Positions 14,194 through 22,470 are shown, numbered from the stretch's first letter. The stretch is 28,156 nucleotides of DNA from M55B118 sp964501715 (GCA_964501715.1 CAZCTR010000017.1:1-28156), one strand, 5' to 3'. The notes: generated by a model not told the origin, from the letters alone. Numbers and translations are program-made.

Positions 14194-15100
14194 GGGATGC
14201 CTCCTTCGCTTCAAGTGTGTGAAAGGATGTGTTTCGTATGTATTTGAAATCCTCGATGATAAGGGTGTGTGACCTTGCTTCTGTCTCATAGGTGATGACA
14301 AACGGGAAGGAATCGCTCACGAGAAGGTTCTTTCTATGAAAAGGAACACAGAGGGTTTTCTTTTGACCACCCTCGAGGGTGGCTGTCAAAGGGTTCACAG
14401 AAACCGCTTTCGGATTGAAAGGGCCCCCTGTGATGGCCTCGACGGATGTGAGCGGCGTCACGTTCCCTTCATGGGGGGTGAGATAATCCATGTTGCCTTG
14501 CAGTGCGGGTGTGCCCGGGTCAATGCCGGTGATCGTCACCGGTTCTTCGGATGTCGCATTGAAAGCGATGCATGCACCGGAAGCGCTCGCCCCTAAAGCG
14601 GAGGACTCGCTCAGCACCGTGATCTTCGTGTAGTCCAAATGAGGCGCAATGTTTGCCCCCTCATGGAAACGATAGGAGAATGTCCCGATGGGGACGGTTG
14701 CAACCGTCCCGTCGTCATAGCTGATCCTTAGAAGCGCCGGGTCGATATGCACGTGCTCCCTCCCGGCGCTGAATGGCATGGCATACACGGCTTTCACCAA
14801 AACAGCATCATTCTCAAGCGTCTGAACACTCGCGCCATGGAACTCAAGGGCGATGCCGGCCGTCCCCTCAGGCTCCGTGACGAGACGATGACCGGTCATG
14901 GCTTCCTCAAGGCCAAAACGGGTGTTCTCAGCGTTCAAAACAAAACCGAGTTCGAACGTCTTTTTCTCATTCGAATGAAAAAAGGCGTGGTTTTTTCTGA
15001 TTCCATGAATCTCGATATCAATTTCATCCGGGGTCGTGAGCCACACGAGTGTGGCGATCAAAACCAGAAACACTGTAGCTGAAACGATCCATGTTCTCAT
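14171..15100 (-). CDS. Membrane-anchored extracytoplasmic beta-rich protein, unknown function
   Basis: 309 residues: one N-terminal hydrophobic segment (about 5-22, IVSATVFLVLIATLVWL) that works as signal anchor or signal peptide, followed by an extracellular part of short alternating beta strands with many Thr/Gly/Pro and two widely spaced Cys pairs of doubtful pairing. There is no lipobox. I recognise no family. The ATG overlaps the stop of the upstream secreted protein (ATGA), and its own 3' end overlaps the ABC ATPase gene, so it is made together with both. By position it may be an accessory or substrate-capturing component of the ABC exporter. Confidence 0.65.
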   Translation of the reverse strand: MRTWIVSATVFLVLIATLVWLTTPDEIDIEIHGIRKNHAFFHSNEKKTFELGFVLNAENTRFGLEEAMTGHRLVTEPEGTAGIALEFHGASVQTLENDAVLVKAVYAMPFSAGREHVHIDPALLRISYDDGTVATVPIGTFSYRFHEGANIAPHLDYTKITVLSESSALGASASGACIAFNATSEEPVTITGIDPGTPALQGNMDYLTPHEGNVTPLTSVEAITGGPFNPKAVSVNPLTATLEGGQKKTLCVPFHRKNLLVSDSFPFVITYETEARSHTLIIEDFKYIRNTSFHTLEAKEASRGVLEKD

Positions 15101-15735
15101 GGCTCGATCATCCGCTTCTCGATAGAATAGTATTCAGATGTCACAATGAACACTTCCCATCCGCCTTGCCGGGTATTCCTGAAAAAACGGTACAGTTTCC
15201 CTACGCCGTTTGACACCTTGCCTTCTCCAAACACTTCTATCCTGAGTTCACTCATCGGGTCGACCTCGATCTCGAGATCGATCGTCTCCTCTTCCGTAGA
15301 AGCGCTCTTGTAATTGACAGAACTCTTTATGTCCGCATCCAATCCTGTCTTGAACCCCTTGATCGGACCCGAGGCATCGATGCCGATCGATCCGCTCGCC
15401 GAAAGCTGCAACGTGTCCTGTTTCTTGGATTTGAAGGAATATTCCTTCTCGATCGGGGTCGTGCCCTCATTGCGTATGACAATCATGGTTCCCCGCTTGA
15501 ACGCCACCCGTTCATTTGCGGTCTTCGTATGGGTCTTCCATCCCCAGAACCGTCTTCCCTCAATCGCTTCGTAGGCCAACTCGTAATCGGTCTCGCTGTA
15601 ATCCTCCAGAAGCTTCAACCGTTCGGAACGGAATGTCACCTCCTCGTACGTGCGGTAGGCATCCGCAGCAACTTCCATGGGCACCGCGGTCGTCAGCGCG
15701 AATGCAAGCAACAGTAACGCGAGTTTCTTCATCAT
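15097..15735 (-). CDS. Secreted beta-rich protein with an aerolysin-like strand pattern, unknown function
   Basis: 212 residues with a clear signal peptide (MMKKLALLLLAFALTTAV..., cleavage probably after Ala near residue 24-26). The mature part has an early helical Glu/Tyr-rich section and then, from about residue 83, long alternating polar/apolar strands rich in Ser, Thr, Lys and Gly (SFKSKK, LQLSASGSIGIDASG, DADIKSSVNYKSAS), followed by EVDPMSELRIEVFGEG. This layout, an asparagine turn, an amphipathic insertion-like hairpin and then a Pro-containing strand, resembles ETX/MTX2/aerolysin beta-pore-forming proteins, but that is pattern matching without a hit. First gene of the four-gene operon; GGAG precedes the start. 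Confidence 0.65.
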   Translation of the reverse strand: MMKKLALLLLAFALTTAVPMEVAADAYRTYEEVTFRSERLKLLEDYSETDYELAYEAIEGRRFWGWKTHTKTANERVAFKRGTMIVIRNEGTTPIEKEYSFKSKKQDTLQLSASGSIGIDASGPIKGFKTGLDADIKSSVNYKSASTEEETIDLEIEVDPMSELRIEVFGEGKVSNGVGKLYRFFRNTRQGGWEVFIVTSEYYSIEKRMIEP

Positions 15736-15784
15736 ATCATCTCCTCACTTACATGATAGTGATGAAGGGCCGCCTTTTCTTCTC

Positions 15785-15813
15785 CAAGAAAAAAGACGGT
15801 CACCCCGTCTTTT
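15785..15813 (-). terminator. Intrinsic terminator after the patatin-like gene
   Basis: AAAAGACGG (minus) pairs with CCGTCTTTT around GGTGA and continues into TTTTTT. It separates the nadD unit from the four-gene ABC operon. The interval 15736-15853 holds no recognisable promoter for that operon. Confidence 0.8.
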
Positions 15814-15853
15814 CATTGTCGCTGATTGTCAACCTTTTAACGGTGGATGAGCA

Positions 15854-16762
15854 TCATTCTCCACCAAGATCCTTTTCCGCCTGTCGCATGCGTTTCAAAC
15901 GTTCCTTTTTCTCTTTTTCCTTCAGTTTCTCCTGCAGCCTCTTCTCTTCCTCATCCATCTCCTCGAGCCTCTTGACTGTATCTGTGTAGCCGAGTTCGAA
16001 ACGTCTCGTGATCTGTTCGTGGGAGAAGTCCATGACCCCCCGAATGCTTTTGGAAGGATGGAAATAGAGCATGGATGCGCCATCGATCTCACTTTTCCTG
16101 TGGAAATTGAACCGGAAAAGGTCGATGACTATGATCTCGTCACACCCACAGTCGATGAGCGGCCTGTAGGGCGTATTGTCGAGGATGCCTCCGTCATAAT
16201 AGGTCTTGCCGTCGATCTTGACGGGTTTGAAGGCGATCGGAAGCGCACACGAAGCGAGAAGCGTTTTCTTGATCATGTCCTTGCTCATGGCGCTCAGAAG
16301 CGGATAACGCACATATTCCTCCGCGCTGAAAAAATTTCTGAGGTTGATGCTCATCAGGTCCAAGAAACTCGTGTCCTCATCGCCTACATAGGAAGTCACC
16401 ACGAAAATCTTCGACCGTTTGATCGCATCGTAATCCATGTACTTGTCGATGAGTCCTTCGAGCTTTTCCGTACTGTAAAGTCCCTTGTGAAGAAGCTCGA
16501 GCTTGTCTTCAAGCACACGCTCGATGACATTCGTATCGGAGGTGTTGAAAAGCGTGTCCTCATCCATCGAAAGCCAGAGGTTCTCCGCCTCATCGAGGGC
16601 GTCCATGGCGATGAAAGCAGCGTTCAGACTACCCACACTCGCGCCGCTGATCGCATGGATGTTTTCCAGATAACCCGCTTCCTTGAGCGCCTTGAGCGCC
16701 CCTATCTGATACGCTCCGCGGGCGCCTCCGCCCGCGAGGGCGATGCCACGTTTCTTTGCCAT
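15854..16762 (-). CDS. Patatin-like phospholipase family protein
   Basis: 302 residues of the bacterial patatin/RssA group, lipid acyl hydrolases with a Ser-Asp dyad. Visible are the oxyanion loop GGGARGAYQ (11-19), the nucleophile elbow GASVG (Ser42) and the catalytic Asp in YDGG (Asp189). After about residue 255 the protein becomes a highly charged Glu/Lys/Arg helix, probably a coiled coil, longer than in simple RssA homologues. No signal peptide, so intracellular. ATG follows AGGAG. It lies 12 bases after mnmA and is the last gene of the nadD-nadE-mnmA unit. The substrate is unknown; membrane phospholipid turnover is the usual guess. Confidence 0.88.
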   Translation of the reverse strand: MAKKRGIALAGGGARGAYQIGALKALKEAGYLENIHAISGASVGSLNAAFIAMDALDEAENLWLSMDEDTLFNTSDTNVIERVLEDKLELLHKGLYSTEKLEGLIDKYMDYDAIKRSKIFVVTSYVGDEDTSFLDLMSINLRNFFSAEEYVRYPLLSAMSKDMIKKTLLASCALPIAFKPVKIDGKTYYDGGILDNTPYRPLIDCGCDEIIVIDLFRFNFHRKSEIDGASMLYFHPSKSIRGVMDFSHEQITRRFELGYTDTVKRLEEMDEEEKRLQEKLKEKEKKERLKRMRQAEKDLGGE

Positions 16763-16774
16763 GGAAGTCTCCTT

Positions 16775-17911
16775 TCAATACGGCAGGACTGTGCCGTTCT
16801 TGTAGACCGTTGCGATCGTACCTCCGCCGAGGCAGACTTCGCCGTCGTAGAATACGCATGCCTGGCCGGGCGTGACCGCGCGCACGGGTTCCTCGAAGAG
16901 GACATGGTATCCGGTTTCTTTCTTTTCAACCGTGACATTTTGGTCTTTCTGCCTATAACGGAACTTGGCGGTGATCGGCCGGCCTTCCAAGGCCTCGGTC
17001 GGATTGACGAGATTCACATCCTCAAGGGTGCAGGAAGTCGAATAGAGACGGTCATGATGATATCCCTGCCCGACATAGAGTGTGTTCGTTTCAAGGTCCT
17101 TGCCGATGACGAACCAGGGGGCATTGTCATATTCGGGACGTCCCCCGATGCCAAGCCCCTTGCGCTGACCTATGGTATAGTGCATGAGTCCGAAATGCGT
17201 GCCGAGCGCATCCCCCTCAAGCGTCCTGATCGTACCTTCCTTGGCGGGCAGATAGTTTCTCAGAAAGTCATTGAAATGCCGTTCCCCGATGAAACAGATT
17301 CCGGTGGAATCCTTCTTGTCCATGACCGGTATGCCAGCCTTTTGGGCCATTTGACGCACCTCTTGCTTGGTGAGGTCACCCACGGGGAAAAGCACCCTTT
17401 CAAGCTGGCTGTGTCTTAGTTGCGAGAGGAAATAGGTCTGGTCCTTGTTCGGGTCGACACCCCTTTTGAGGCGGACTTGCGACCCTTCACGTTCGACTCT
17501 GGCGAAATGCCCCATCGCGATGCAGTCGGGCTCGAACTGTTCCGCATGTCTGGCGAAAGCGTCAAACTTGATATGTTTGTTGCACATGATATCAGGGTTC
17601 GGGGTTCGACCCTTTTCATATTCGTCTAGGAAATACTGGAAGACATCGCGCCAGTATTCCTCGATGAAATCGACGCGTTCAAGCCTGATCCCAAGGTGGT
17701 CGGCGACCTTCTGTGCGTCCTGAAAGTCCTTCTCCTGCGGACACTGGTCGTCCTCAAGGTTGGGGTTGCCAAGGAAATCCTGATTTGCGGCACTGTCCCA
17801 GTTGCGCATGAAGAGGCCGATGACCTCATAACCATCTTCCTTGAGGCGATGGGCGGCGACGCTCGAATCCACGCCACCGCTCATGCCGAGCACCACGCGC
17901 TTTTTTTTCAT
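16775..17911 (-). CDS. mnmA: tRNA-specific 2-thiouridylase MnmA
   Basis: Adds sulfur at C2 of the wobble uridine U34 in tRNA(Lys/Glu/Gln), using ATP and sulfur relayed from a cysteine desulfurase. The 378 residues contain the PP-loop SGGVDSS (11-17), the catalytic cysteine pair at PDIMC (C110) and STGICFIGE (C206), and the conserved GQRKGLGIGG segment, followed by the C-terminal beta-barrel. Length is normal. AGGAGG lies nine bases before the ATG and overlaps the nadE stop, four bases away. No desulfurase gene is in the window. Confidence 0.96.
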   Translation of the reverse strand: MKKKRVVLGMSGGVDSSVAAHRLKEDGYEVIGLFMRNWDSAANQDFLGNPNLEDDQCPQEKDFQDAQKVADHLGIRLERVDFIEEYWRDVFQYFLDEYEKGRTPNPDIMCNKHIKFDAFARHAEQFEPDCIAMGHFARVEREGSQVRLKRGVDPNKDQTYFLSQLRHSQLERVLFPVGDLTKQEVRQMAQKAGIPVMDKKDSTGICFIGERHFNDFLRNYLPAKEGTIRTLEGDALGTHFGLMHYTIGQRKGLGIGGRPEYDNAPWFVIGKDLETNTLYVGQGYHHDRLYSTSCTLEDVNLVNPTEALEGRPITAKFRYRQKDQNVTVEKKETGYHVLFEEPVRAVTPGQACVFYDGEVCLGGGTIATVYKNGTVLPY

Positions 17912-17915
17912 GGTA

Positions 17916-19790
17916 TCACTCCTCCTGGCTTTTATCCACGTCTGAAGCCATTCTGAAGTCCGCTCTCGGAGAGAGCGATATATCGAGAATCTTCGGGGCG
18001 TCAGGGGATGCCTGACGCTTGAACTGCTGGGAATAAAAGCGTTTGAAAAATTGTCTTACATAATGTGCCGCATCGTCATTGCTCAAATCAAAAGCGATGC
18101 CTATGAGCCACTTGATGCGTATCTCGTCATCCCCGAACCTCAGAAAGCGGTGCAGGATGAAATCGTTGACCTCGTAGGACCCGAGGGTCTCCTCTGTCTC
18201 CTGTCCGAGCAGAAGCTCGGGGGATATCGGCGTCTTAAGGACATCCTCGATGGTGCCCTCGACATCGGCGCCGAATTTCCTTTGCGCGTAGTTCGCGACC
18301 ATGAAGCGCACGAGGGTCTTGGGTAGACCGGCGTTGATGTTGTACATGCTCATCTGGTCCCCGTTGTAGGTGCACCATCCGAGGGCGATCTCGCTCATGT
18401 CACCAGTGCCGAGCACAAGCCCCTGATGCATGTTCGCGAGGTTCATGAGCACCATGGTCCTTGCACGTGCCTGGGCATTCTCGTAGGCCTTGTCCTGCGT
18501 CTTGCCGTCGTGACCGATGATGTCGAGGTGTGCGTTGACATGGTCGTTCAAATCGATCTCCTTGAGTGTCACACCGAGCTCCTCGGCGAGTGCGTGGGCT
18601 TGTGAGAGCGTCCTGTCGCTGGTCGCAAGCGCCGGCATGGTGACGGCGAGGATGTCTCTTCTCGACCGGTCCAGACTGTCCATGACACGTGTCGCGATCA
18701 GCAGTGCGAGTGTCGAGTCGAGGCCGCCGCTCACACCGATCACAACGGTCTTTGACCCGACGTGCCTGATACGTTTGATGAGCGCATTCTCCTGAAGGGC
18801 CGCAATCTTGTCAAACGCTTCATCGAGATTCTCCTTCGGCACGAAGGGTGTACGGTCGAACGGTTTTTCAAAGGAGTAGGTCCCGCTTTCATCTAAAGAG
18901 AAATCCACTTCCACCGTCGGAAACTCATGCCGGTTGAGCGAATCCCTGAATGATGAATTCGCTTTTCGCGCATAAGCGATCTTCGAGATATCTATATCGC
19001 CATAGATGATCTCGGATTCCCTGGAGAAATGTTCGGTCTCAACAAGCAAATCGCCGTTCTGAGCGATCACATTGTGTCCACTGAAGACGGTTTCGCTCGT
19101 CGATTCGTTCACGCCTGCGCTGCAATAGACATACCCTCCCGCATTCCGGCGGCTGTGCTCGATGATGGTCCGTTTGCGCACTTCCCGCTTGTCAAGGTAT
19201 TCGTTGGAGGCGCTCAGGTTCAAGATAAGTTGCGCCCCCTGGAGAGCTAGAAGGTTTCCGGGGGAAATCGGCGCCCACATGTCCTCGCAGATCTCGATGC
19301 CGAAAGAGAGGTTGGTGTTCTTTTCTCTGAAGATGATGGACCCGAACGGGACAACCTGTCCGAGAAAACGGATCATCTTGGTGGTCTTGACGATGTCGAA
19401 GGCGCTCGTGAACCAACGCTTCTCATAAAATTCCTGGGTGTTGGGCAGGTAGAACTTCGGAATGATTCCAAGCAGTTCGCCGCCCTTTACGACAAACGCG
19501 CTGTTGTAAAGGATGCCATCAATCTGAAAAGGTGCGCCGAAGACAAGGATGCCCTTGTAGGGGTTGGCCTCGAGAAGATGGCGTATGGCTTCCTTCGTGT
19601 CGTTTAGAAGGCTGTTTTGGAAGAAGAGGTCGTTGCAGGTGTAGGCGGTCACCCCGAGTTCAGGAAAGACGGTGATGCTCGAACGGACATCCTTGAGAAG
19701 CCTTAGCATCTCTTCGACATTGTACTTCGGATTCGCGACCCTGAGTTTGGGCGTCACGCTTGCGACTTTGATGAATTGGTTGTGATACAT
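17916..19790 (-). CDS. nadE: Glutamine-dependent NAD+ synthetase
   Basis: Amidates nicotinic acid adenine dinucleotide to NAD+ using glutamine. The 624 residues combine an N-terminal nitrilase-type glutaminase with its Glu-Lys-Cys triad (E44 in FPELG, K112 in PKFYLPN, C168 in EICEDMW) and a C-terminal synthetase with the PP-loop SGGLDST (354-360). Because the glutaminase is present, free ammonia is not required. I chose ATG 19790 (MYHNQ), preceded by AAAGGA; the open frame continues upstream but only across nadD on another frame. nadD ends four bases before it, so the last two NAD steps are adjacent. Confidence 0.96.
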   Translation of the reverse strand: MYHNQFIKVASVTPKLRVANPKYNVEEMLRLLKDVRSSITVFPELGVTAYTCNDLFFQNSLLNDTKEAIRHLLEANPYKGILVFGAPFQIDGILYNSAFVVKGGELLGIIPKFYLPNTQEFYEKRWFTSAFDIVKTTKMIRFLGQVVPFGSIIFREKNTNLSFGIEICEDMWAPISPGNLLALQGAQLILNLSASNEYLDKREVRKRTIIEHSRRNAGGYVYCSAGVNESTSETVFSGHNVIAQNGDLLVETEHFSRESEIIYGDIDISKIAYARKANSSFRDSLNRHEFPTVEVDFSLDESGTYSFEKPFDRTPFVPKENLDEAFDKIAALQENALIKRIRHVGSKTVVIGVSGGLDSTLALLIATRVMDSLDRSRRDILAVTMPALATSDRTLSQAHALAEELGVTLKEIDLNDHVNAHLDIIGHDGKTQDKAYENAQARARTMVLMNLANMHQGLVLGTGDMSEIALGWCTYNGDQMSMYNINAGLPKTLVRFMVANYAQRKFGADVEGTIEDVLKTPISPELLLGQETEETLGSYEVNDFILHRFLRFGDDEIRIKWLIGIAFDLSNDDAAHYVRQFFKRFYSQQFKRQASPDAPKILDISLSPRADFRMASDVDKSQEE

Positions 19791-19794
19791 GGAA

Positions 19795-20376
19795 TCATCC
19801 TTTCTTCTTAAAGCCGTAGAGTCCGTGTTCCCTGATGTATTCATATACCGCAGGGACCAAAAGGTCCGCATCATGCGTGCGACGGAAATCACTGCTGGAG
19901 ATGTTGACTTTGAAATTCGGGAAGACCTTGAGGCTTTCTTCATGTTTTTTCAGGAAGGGGTCCCTGTCTATCGTGTGCTTGAGCGATGTGTCATGTCGGT
20001 TCAAGATCAGACAGTCGTACGTGTCCAAAAGCGCATCGGCGTGCTTCCATTGGTGCAGAGTGTCCAGATGGTCCGCACCGATTACGAACGCCATGGCCTC
20101 GTCGCCTTTTTGAAGTCTTTTGAGCGAGTGATAAGTCCCTTTGTACTCGCTGTCCTCGAACTCCAAACGGGAGACCTCCACCTTGGAAAGATGGCTGAGC
20201 ATGCGTGTAAGCATCGCATACCGATGCTCATCGGACGCGAGGGCTTCTTTGCCGTACGTCTTTCCGACCGGAAGGTAGGTGAACGTGTGAATATGGGTCT
20301 GATGGTCTAAAAAATAAAAGACGTCAAGATGGGCTTTCGTCGGCGGATTGAACGCGCCTCCAAAGACTACATGCAT
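19795..20376 (-). CDS. nadD: Nicotinate-nucleotide adenylyltransferase
   Basis: Transfers AMP from ATP to nicotinate mononucleotide, giving deamido-NAD+, the substrate of the next gene (nadE). The 193-residue product has the nucleotidyltransferase opening VVFGGAFNPPTKAH (from residue 3), the family's GADHLDTLHQW segment and the SSSDFRR motif near the C-terminus. I take the ATG at 20376; in-frame codons before it lie in the promoter. The ribosome site (GGTG) is weak. First gene of the unit nadD-nadE-mnmA-patatin. Confidence 0.93.
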   Translation of the reverse strand: MHVVFGGAFNPPTKAHLDVFYFLDHQTHIHTFTYLPVGKTYGKEALASDEHRYAMLTRMLSHLSKVEVSRLEFEDSEYKGTYHSLKRLQKGDEAMAFVIGADHLDTLHQWKHADALLDTYDCLILNRHDTSLKHTIDRDPFLKKHEESLKVFPNFKVNISSSDFRRTHDADLLVPAVYEYIREHGLYGFKKKG

Positions 20377-20392
20377 AATTATCACCAAAATC

Positions 20393-20421
20393 ATTATAAC
20401 ACGCGACTGTCAGTTTTTCGA
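20393..20421 (-). promoter_or_regulatory. Promoter of nadD-nadE-mnmA-patatin
   Basis: Perfect TATAAT (20393-20398) on minus with an extended TGT, and TCGAAA (20416-20421) 17 bases upstream. This leaves a short leader before the nadD ATG. I see no NiaR or NrtR operator that I could name. Confidence 0.55.
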
Positions 20422-20492
20422 TGTATCCGTATTATCTAAAAAGAAATCATCTCGTGGCCCATGTTCTTTGGAAGGATTGCTTGTGGATATGC

Positions 20493-20498
20493 TAGAAT
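20493..20498 (+). promoter_or_regulatory. Putative extended -10 promoter of the second M42 gene
   Basis: TAGAAT preceded by TGC on the plus strand; the -35 is poor (TTGGAA with a 19-base gap). Transcription would start near 20505, about 180 bases before the M42 start, or at the first codon of the small ORF at 20506. Confidence 0.4.
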
Positions 20499-20505
20499 GG
20501 GGGTG

Positions 20506-20691
20506 ATGATCCGAAATGGTTCCATTCGCAAAACAGTTGCCATCTCAACAGCAACGCGCAGGTTCGGGTTTTGTTTTTCGGCATCGTGCATCAACCGAAA
20601 CGCTTTTCCATCCGGGGAATGCCCGGCGCTTATGCGCCTGCTCATCAACCCTTCCTGGAAAGCGGCATACTTAGAAGAGGTGATTGAATGA
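20506..20691 (+). CDS. Doubtful small ORF upstream of the second M42 gene
   Basis: 61 codons from an ATG that coincides with the predicted transcription start, ending in a TGA that overlaps the M42 ATG (ATGA). The frame is rich in Ser, Arg, Cys and Ile and shows no family pattern. The overlap suggests coupling, but the absence of any ribosome site means it would have to be leaderless. The alternative is that 20506-20687 is only a long untranslated leader with a GGCGC-TTAT-GCGCC hairpin near 20625. Confidence 0.2.
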   Translation: MIRNGSIRKTVAISTATRRFGFCFSASCINRNAFPSGECPALMRLLINPSWKAAYLEEVIE

Positions 20692-21710
20692 ACATAGACA
20701 AAGCATACGTGTTGAATCTCGCTGAGGAGATCCTCCGGATCCCGAGTCCAAGCGGATACACCAAAGAAGTCGTCAACCGCATCAAGAAAGAGGCCGACGC
20801 ATTCGGCCTGCACCATGAGACCACCAAGAAAGGCAATCTGATCATCGATGTGCCTGGCGGGACGGAAAGAACCGTCGGTCTCGCTGTACATGTCGATACG
20901 CTCGGCGCGATGGTCAGAAGCATCACCGACAAGGGCGAGCTCCGCTTCACGTCGATCGGAGGACCGTCATGGCCCACGCTGGACGGGGAATACTGTACCG
21001 TCATCACCAGAAAAGGCGCACATTACAGCGGAACGATCCTTTCGGACGCACCAGCCATACATGTCCACAAAGAGGCGAAGGACAAAAAGCGCTCACCTGA
21101 GACCATGTCTGTCAGGATTGACGAGCGCGTCCATTCCAAGGATGATGTCAAGGCCCTCGGCATCGAAACCGGGGACTACATCGTCTTCGACCCAAAGACC
21201 ACCATCACAAAGAGCGGTTTCGTGAAATCAAGGTTTCTCGACGACAAAATCAATGTGGCGAGCGTCTTCGGTCTCATCAAGGCGCTCAAAGACAGCCAGA
21301 CGACTCCGAAGGCCAGCCTGAAAATCATCATCTCCACTTACGAAGAGGTCGGACACGGAGCGGCCCACATCCCGGAACTCGATGAACTCATCGCGGTCGA
21401 CATGGGATGCGTGGGCGATGACCTCGCCTGCACGGAGGAGGATGTGTCGATCTGCGCCAAGGATTCCACCGGCCCCTATGATTACGACCTGGTAAGCCGC
21501 TTCAAATCACTTGCCGAGGACCATTCGGTCAATCATGCGGTCGACATATACCCCATGTACGGAAGCGACGTCTCAGCGGCTCGCGGAGGCGGCAATGACT
21601 TCAAAGGCGCGCTCATAGGCCCAGGCGTCCACGCCTCTCACGGGATGGAACGCACCCATTACGAAGGCATCAAGGCGACCATCGAACTTCTTTACTTGTA
21701 TGTAAACTGA
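20688..21710 (+). CDS. M42-family metallo-aminopeptidase (second copy)
   Basis: 340-residue paralogue of the protein at 1636-2700, on the opposite strand. The M42 metal set is present: AVHVD (H68, D70), RFLDDK (D185/D186), the catalytic Glu pair STYEEVG (219-220), VDMG (D238) and the C-terminal metal His in GVHASHG (H315/H318). The AWDNR and DTT wording of the first copy is replaced by LDDK and DMG, so the two belong to different subgroups and probably differ in specificity. GAGG lies seven bases before the ATG. A strong terminator follows. Confidence 0.92.
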   Translation: MNIDKAYVLNLAEEILRIPSPSGYTKEVVNRIKKEADAFGLHHETTKKGNLIIDVPGGTERTVGLAVHVDTLGAMVRSITDKGELRFTSIGGPSWPTLDGEYCTVITRKGAHYSGTILSDAPAIHVHKEAKDKKRSPETMSVRIDERVHSKDDVKALGIETGDYIVFDPKTTITKSGFVKSRFLDDKINVASVFGLIKALKDSQTTPKASLKIIISTYEEVGHGAAHIPELDELIAVDMGCVGDDLACTEEDVSICAKDSTGPYDYDLVSRFKSLAEDHSVNHAVDIYPMYGSDVSAARGGGNDFKGALIGPGVHASHGMERTHYEGIKATIELLYLYVN

Positions 21711-21725
21711 CCATAATATGAATAT

Positions 21726-21765
21726 AAACAAGGCGTGATGCCCGGCCGGGCATCACGCCTTGTTT
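21726..21765. terminator. Bidirectional terminator: perfect 40-bp palindrome
   Basis: Two perfect 20-base inverted arms meet with no loop (centre CCGG|CCGG), with T-rich flanks on both strands. It lies between the convergent M42 gene and the DUF975 gene and can end both transcripts. Confidence 0.9.
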
Positions 21766-21778
21766 CGTTGTTTGAACG

Positions 21779-22417
21779 TCAAGCCTGTTTTTGCATGTAT
21801 TCGGCCTTGACATTTTCATAGAAAAGCGCCAAGGATTGGTAGAAATAAGGCGCCACGAAAAGAATTGTGAGAATGTGCAGGGTGAGTGCACCCAGGATGA
21901 ACCACCCGATGAAGGACAAGATCCAAACGAAAAGGTCCAACTTGTGTCCGTCCATCATCTCTCTTGAAATCTTGATCGGACTTTTGTCTGAATCATCGAA
22001 TGTCTCATCACCCAGGATGAACGGCGTCATCGCGTAGGCATGGGCCTTGACAATTCCTGGTATGACAATCAGGATATACCAAAGCTGTATCTGGATGATC
22101 ATCTGGATGAGGCGACCGAGACTCCGGGGAAGCCTTCCGTCCTTATACCCTCTAAGCAGGACCTCATAAGATGTGTTCTGATCGTCCTTGAACGCGCGGA
22201 AAAAACTGAAAAGCCCTACGATGATGGGGACGAAAAGAATCGCCACAATGACCGCAAGAGCGACGAAGACCATCTGTTCGGTCAAGGCGAAAAGACCCAT
22301 GGGGATCATGTAGATGACGAAATATACGGCCATGGGGATCAACAATGCGAGCACAGCACGTGCCCTGTTTTTAGCGACTAGACTTCTAGCCTCTTTTTTC
22401 AAGCGTTTCCTATCCAT
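21779..22417 (-). CDS. DUF975 family integral membrane protein
   Basis: 212 residues with a basic N-terminus (MDRKRLKKEAR), about five or six membrane segments, and the family hallmarks: a paired-TM start, then IVKAHAYAMTPFILGDE, a helix with REMMDGHKLDLFVW, SFIGWFILGALTL and PYFYQSLALFYENV. These match the DUF975 group of small Bacillota membrane proteins, of unknown function. GGGAGG precedes the ATG. It is transcribed alone from a consensus promoter with a GNRA-type hairpin in the leader. Confidence 0.82.
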   Translation of the reverse strand: MDRKRLKKEARSLVAKNRARAVLALLIPMAVYFVIYMIPMGLFALTEQMVFVALAVIVAILFVPIIVGLFSFFRAFKDDQNTSYEVLLRGYKDGRLPRSLGRLIQMIIQIQLWYILIVIPGIVKAHAYAMTPFILGDETFDDSDKSPIKISREMMDGHKLDLFVWILSFIGWFILGALTLHILTILFVAPYFYQSLALFYENVKAEYMQKQA

Positions 22418-22470
22418 GAAATACCTCCCTCTAAATTAGAAAAACCGTTGTCTCTCGACAATGGATGCTT

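Noticed and set aside
15827..15832. TTGACA on minus as the -35 of the four-gene ABC operon
   Set aside because: No -10 hexamer at a workable distance, and a terminator follows between it and the operon.
16019..17419. 466-codon open frame on plus across the patatin and mnmA genes
   Set aside because: Antisense of two motif-complete genes and crosses their boundary; no ribosome site.
19791..19943. Upstream extension of the nadE frame by 51 codons
   Set aside because: Lies inside nadD in another frame, has no nitrilase similarity, and a good ribosome site sits at the 19790 ATG.
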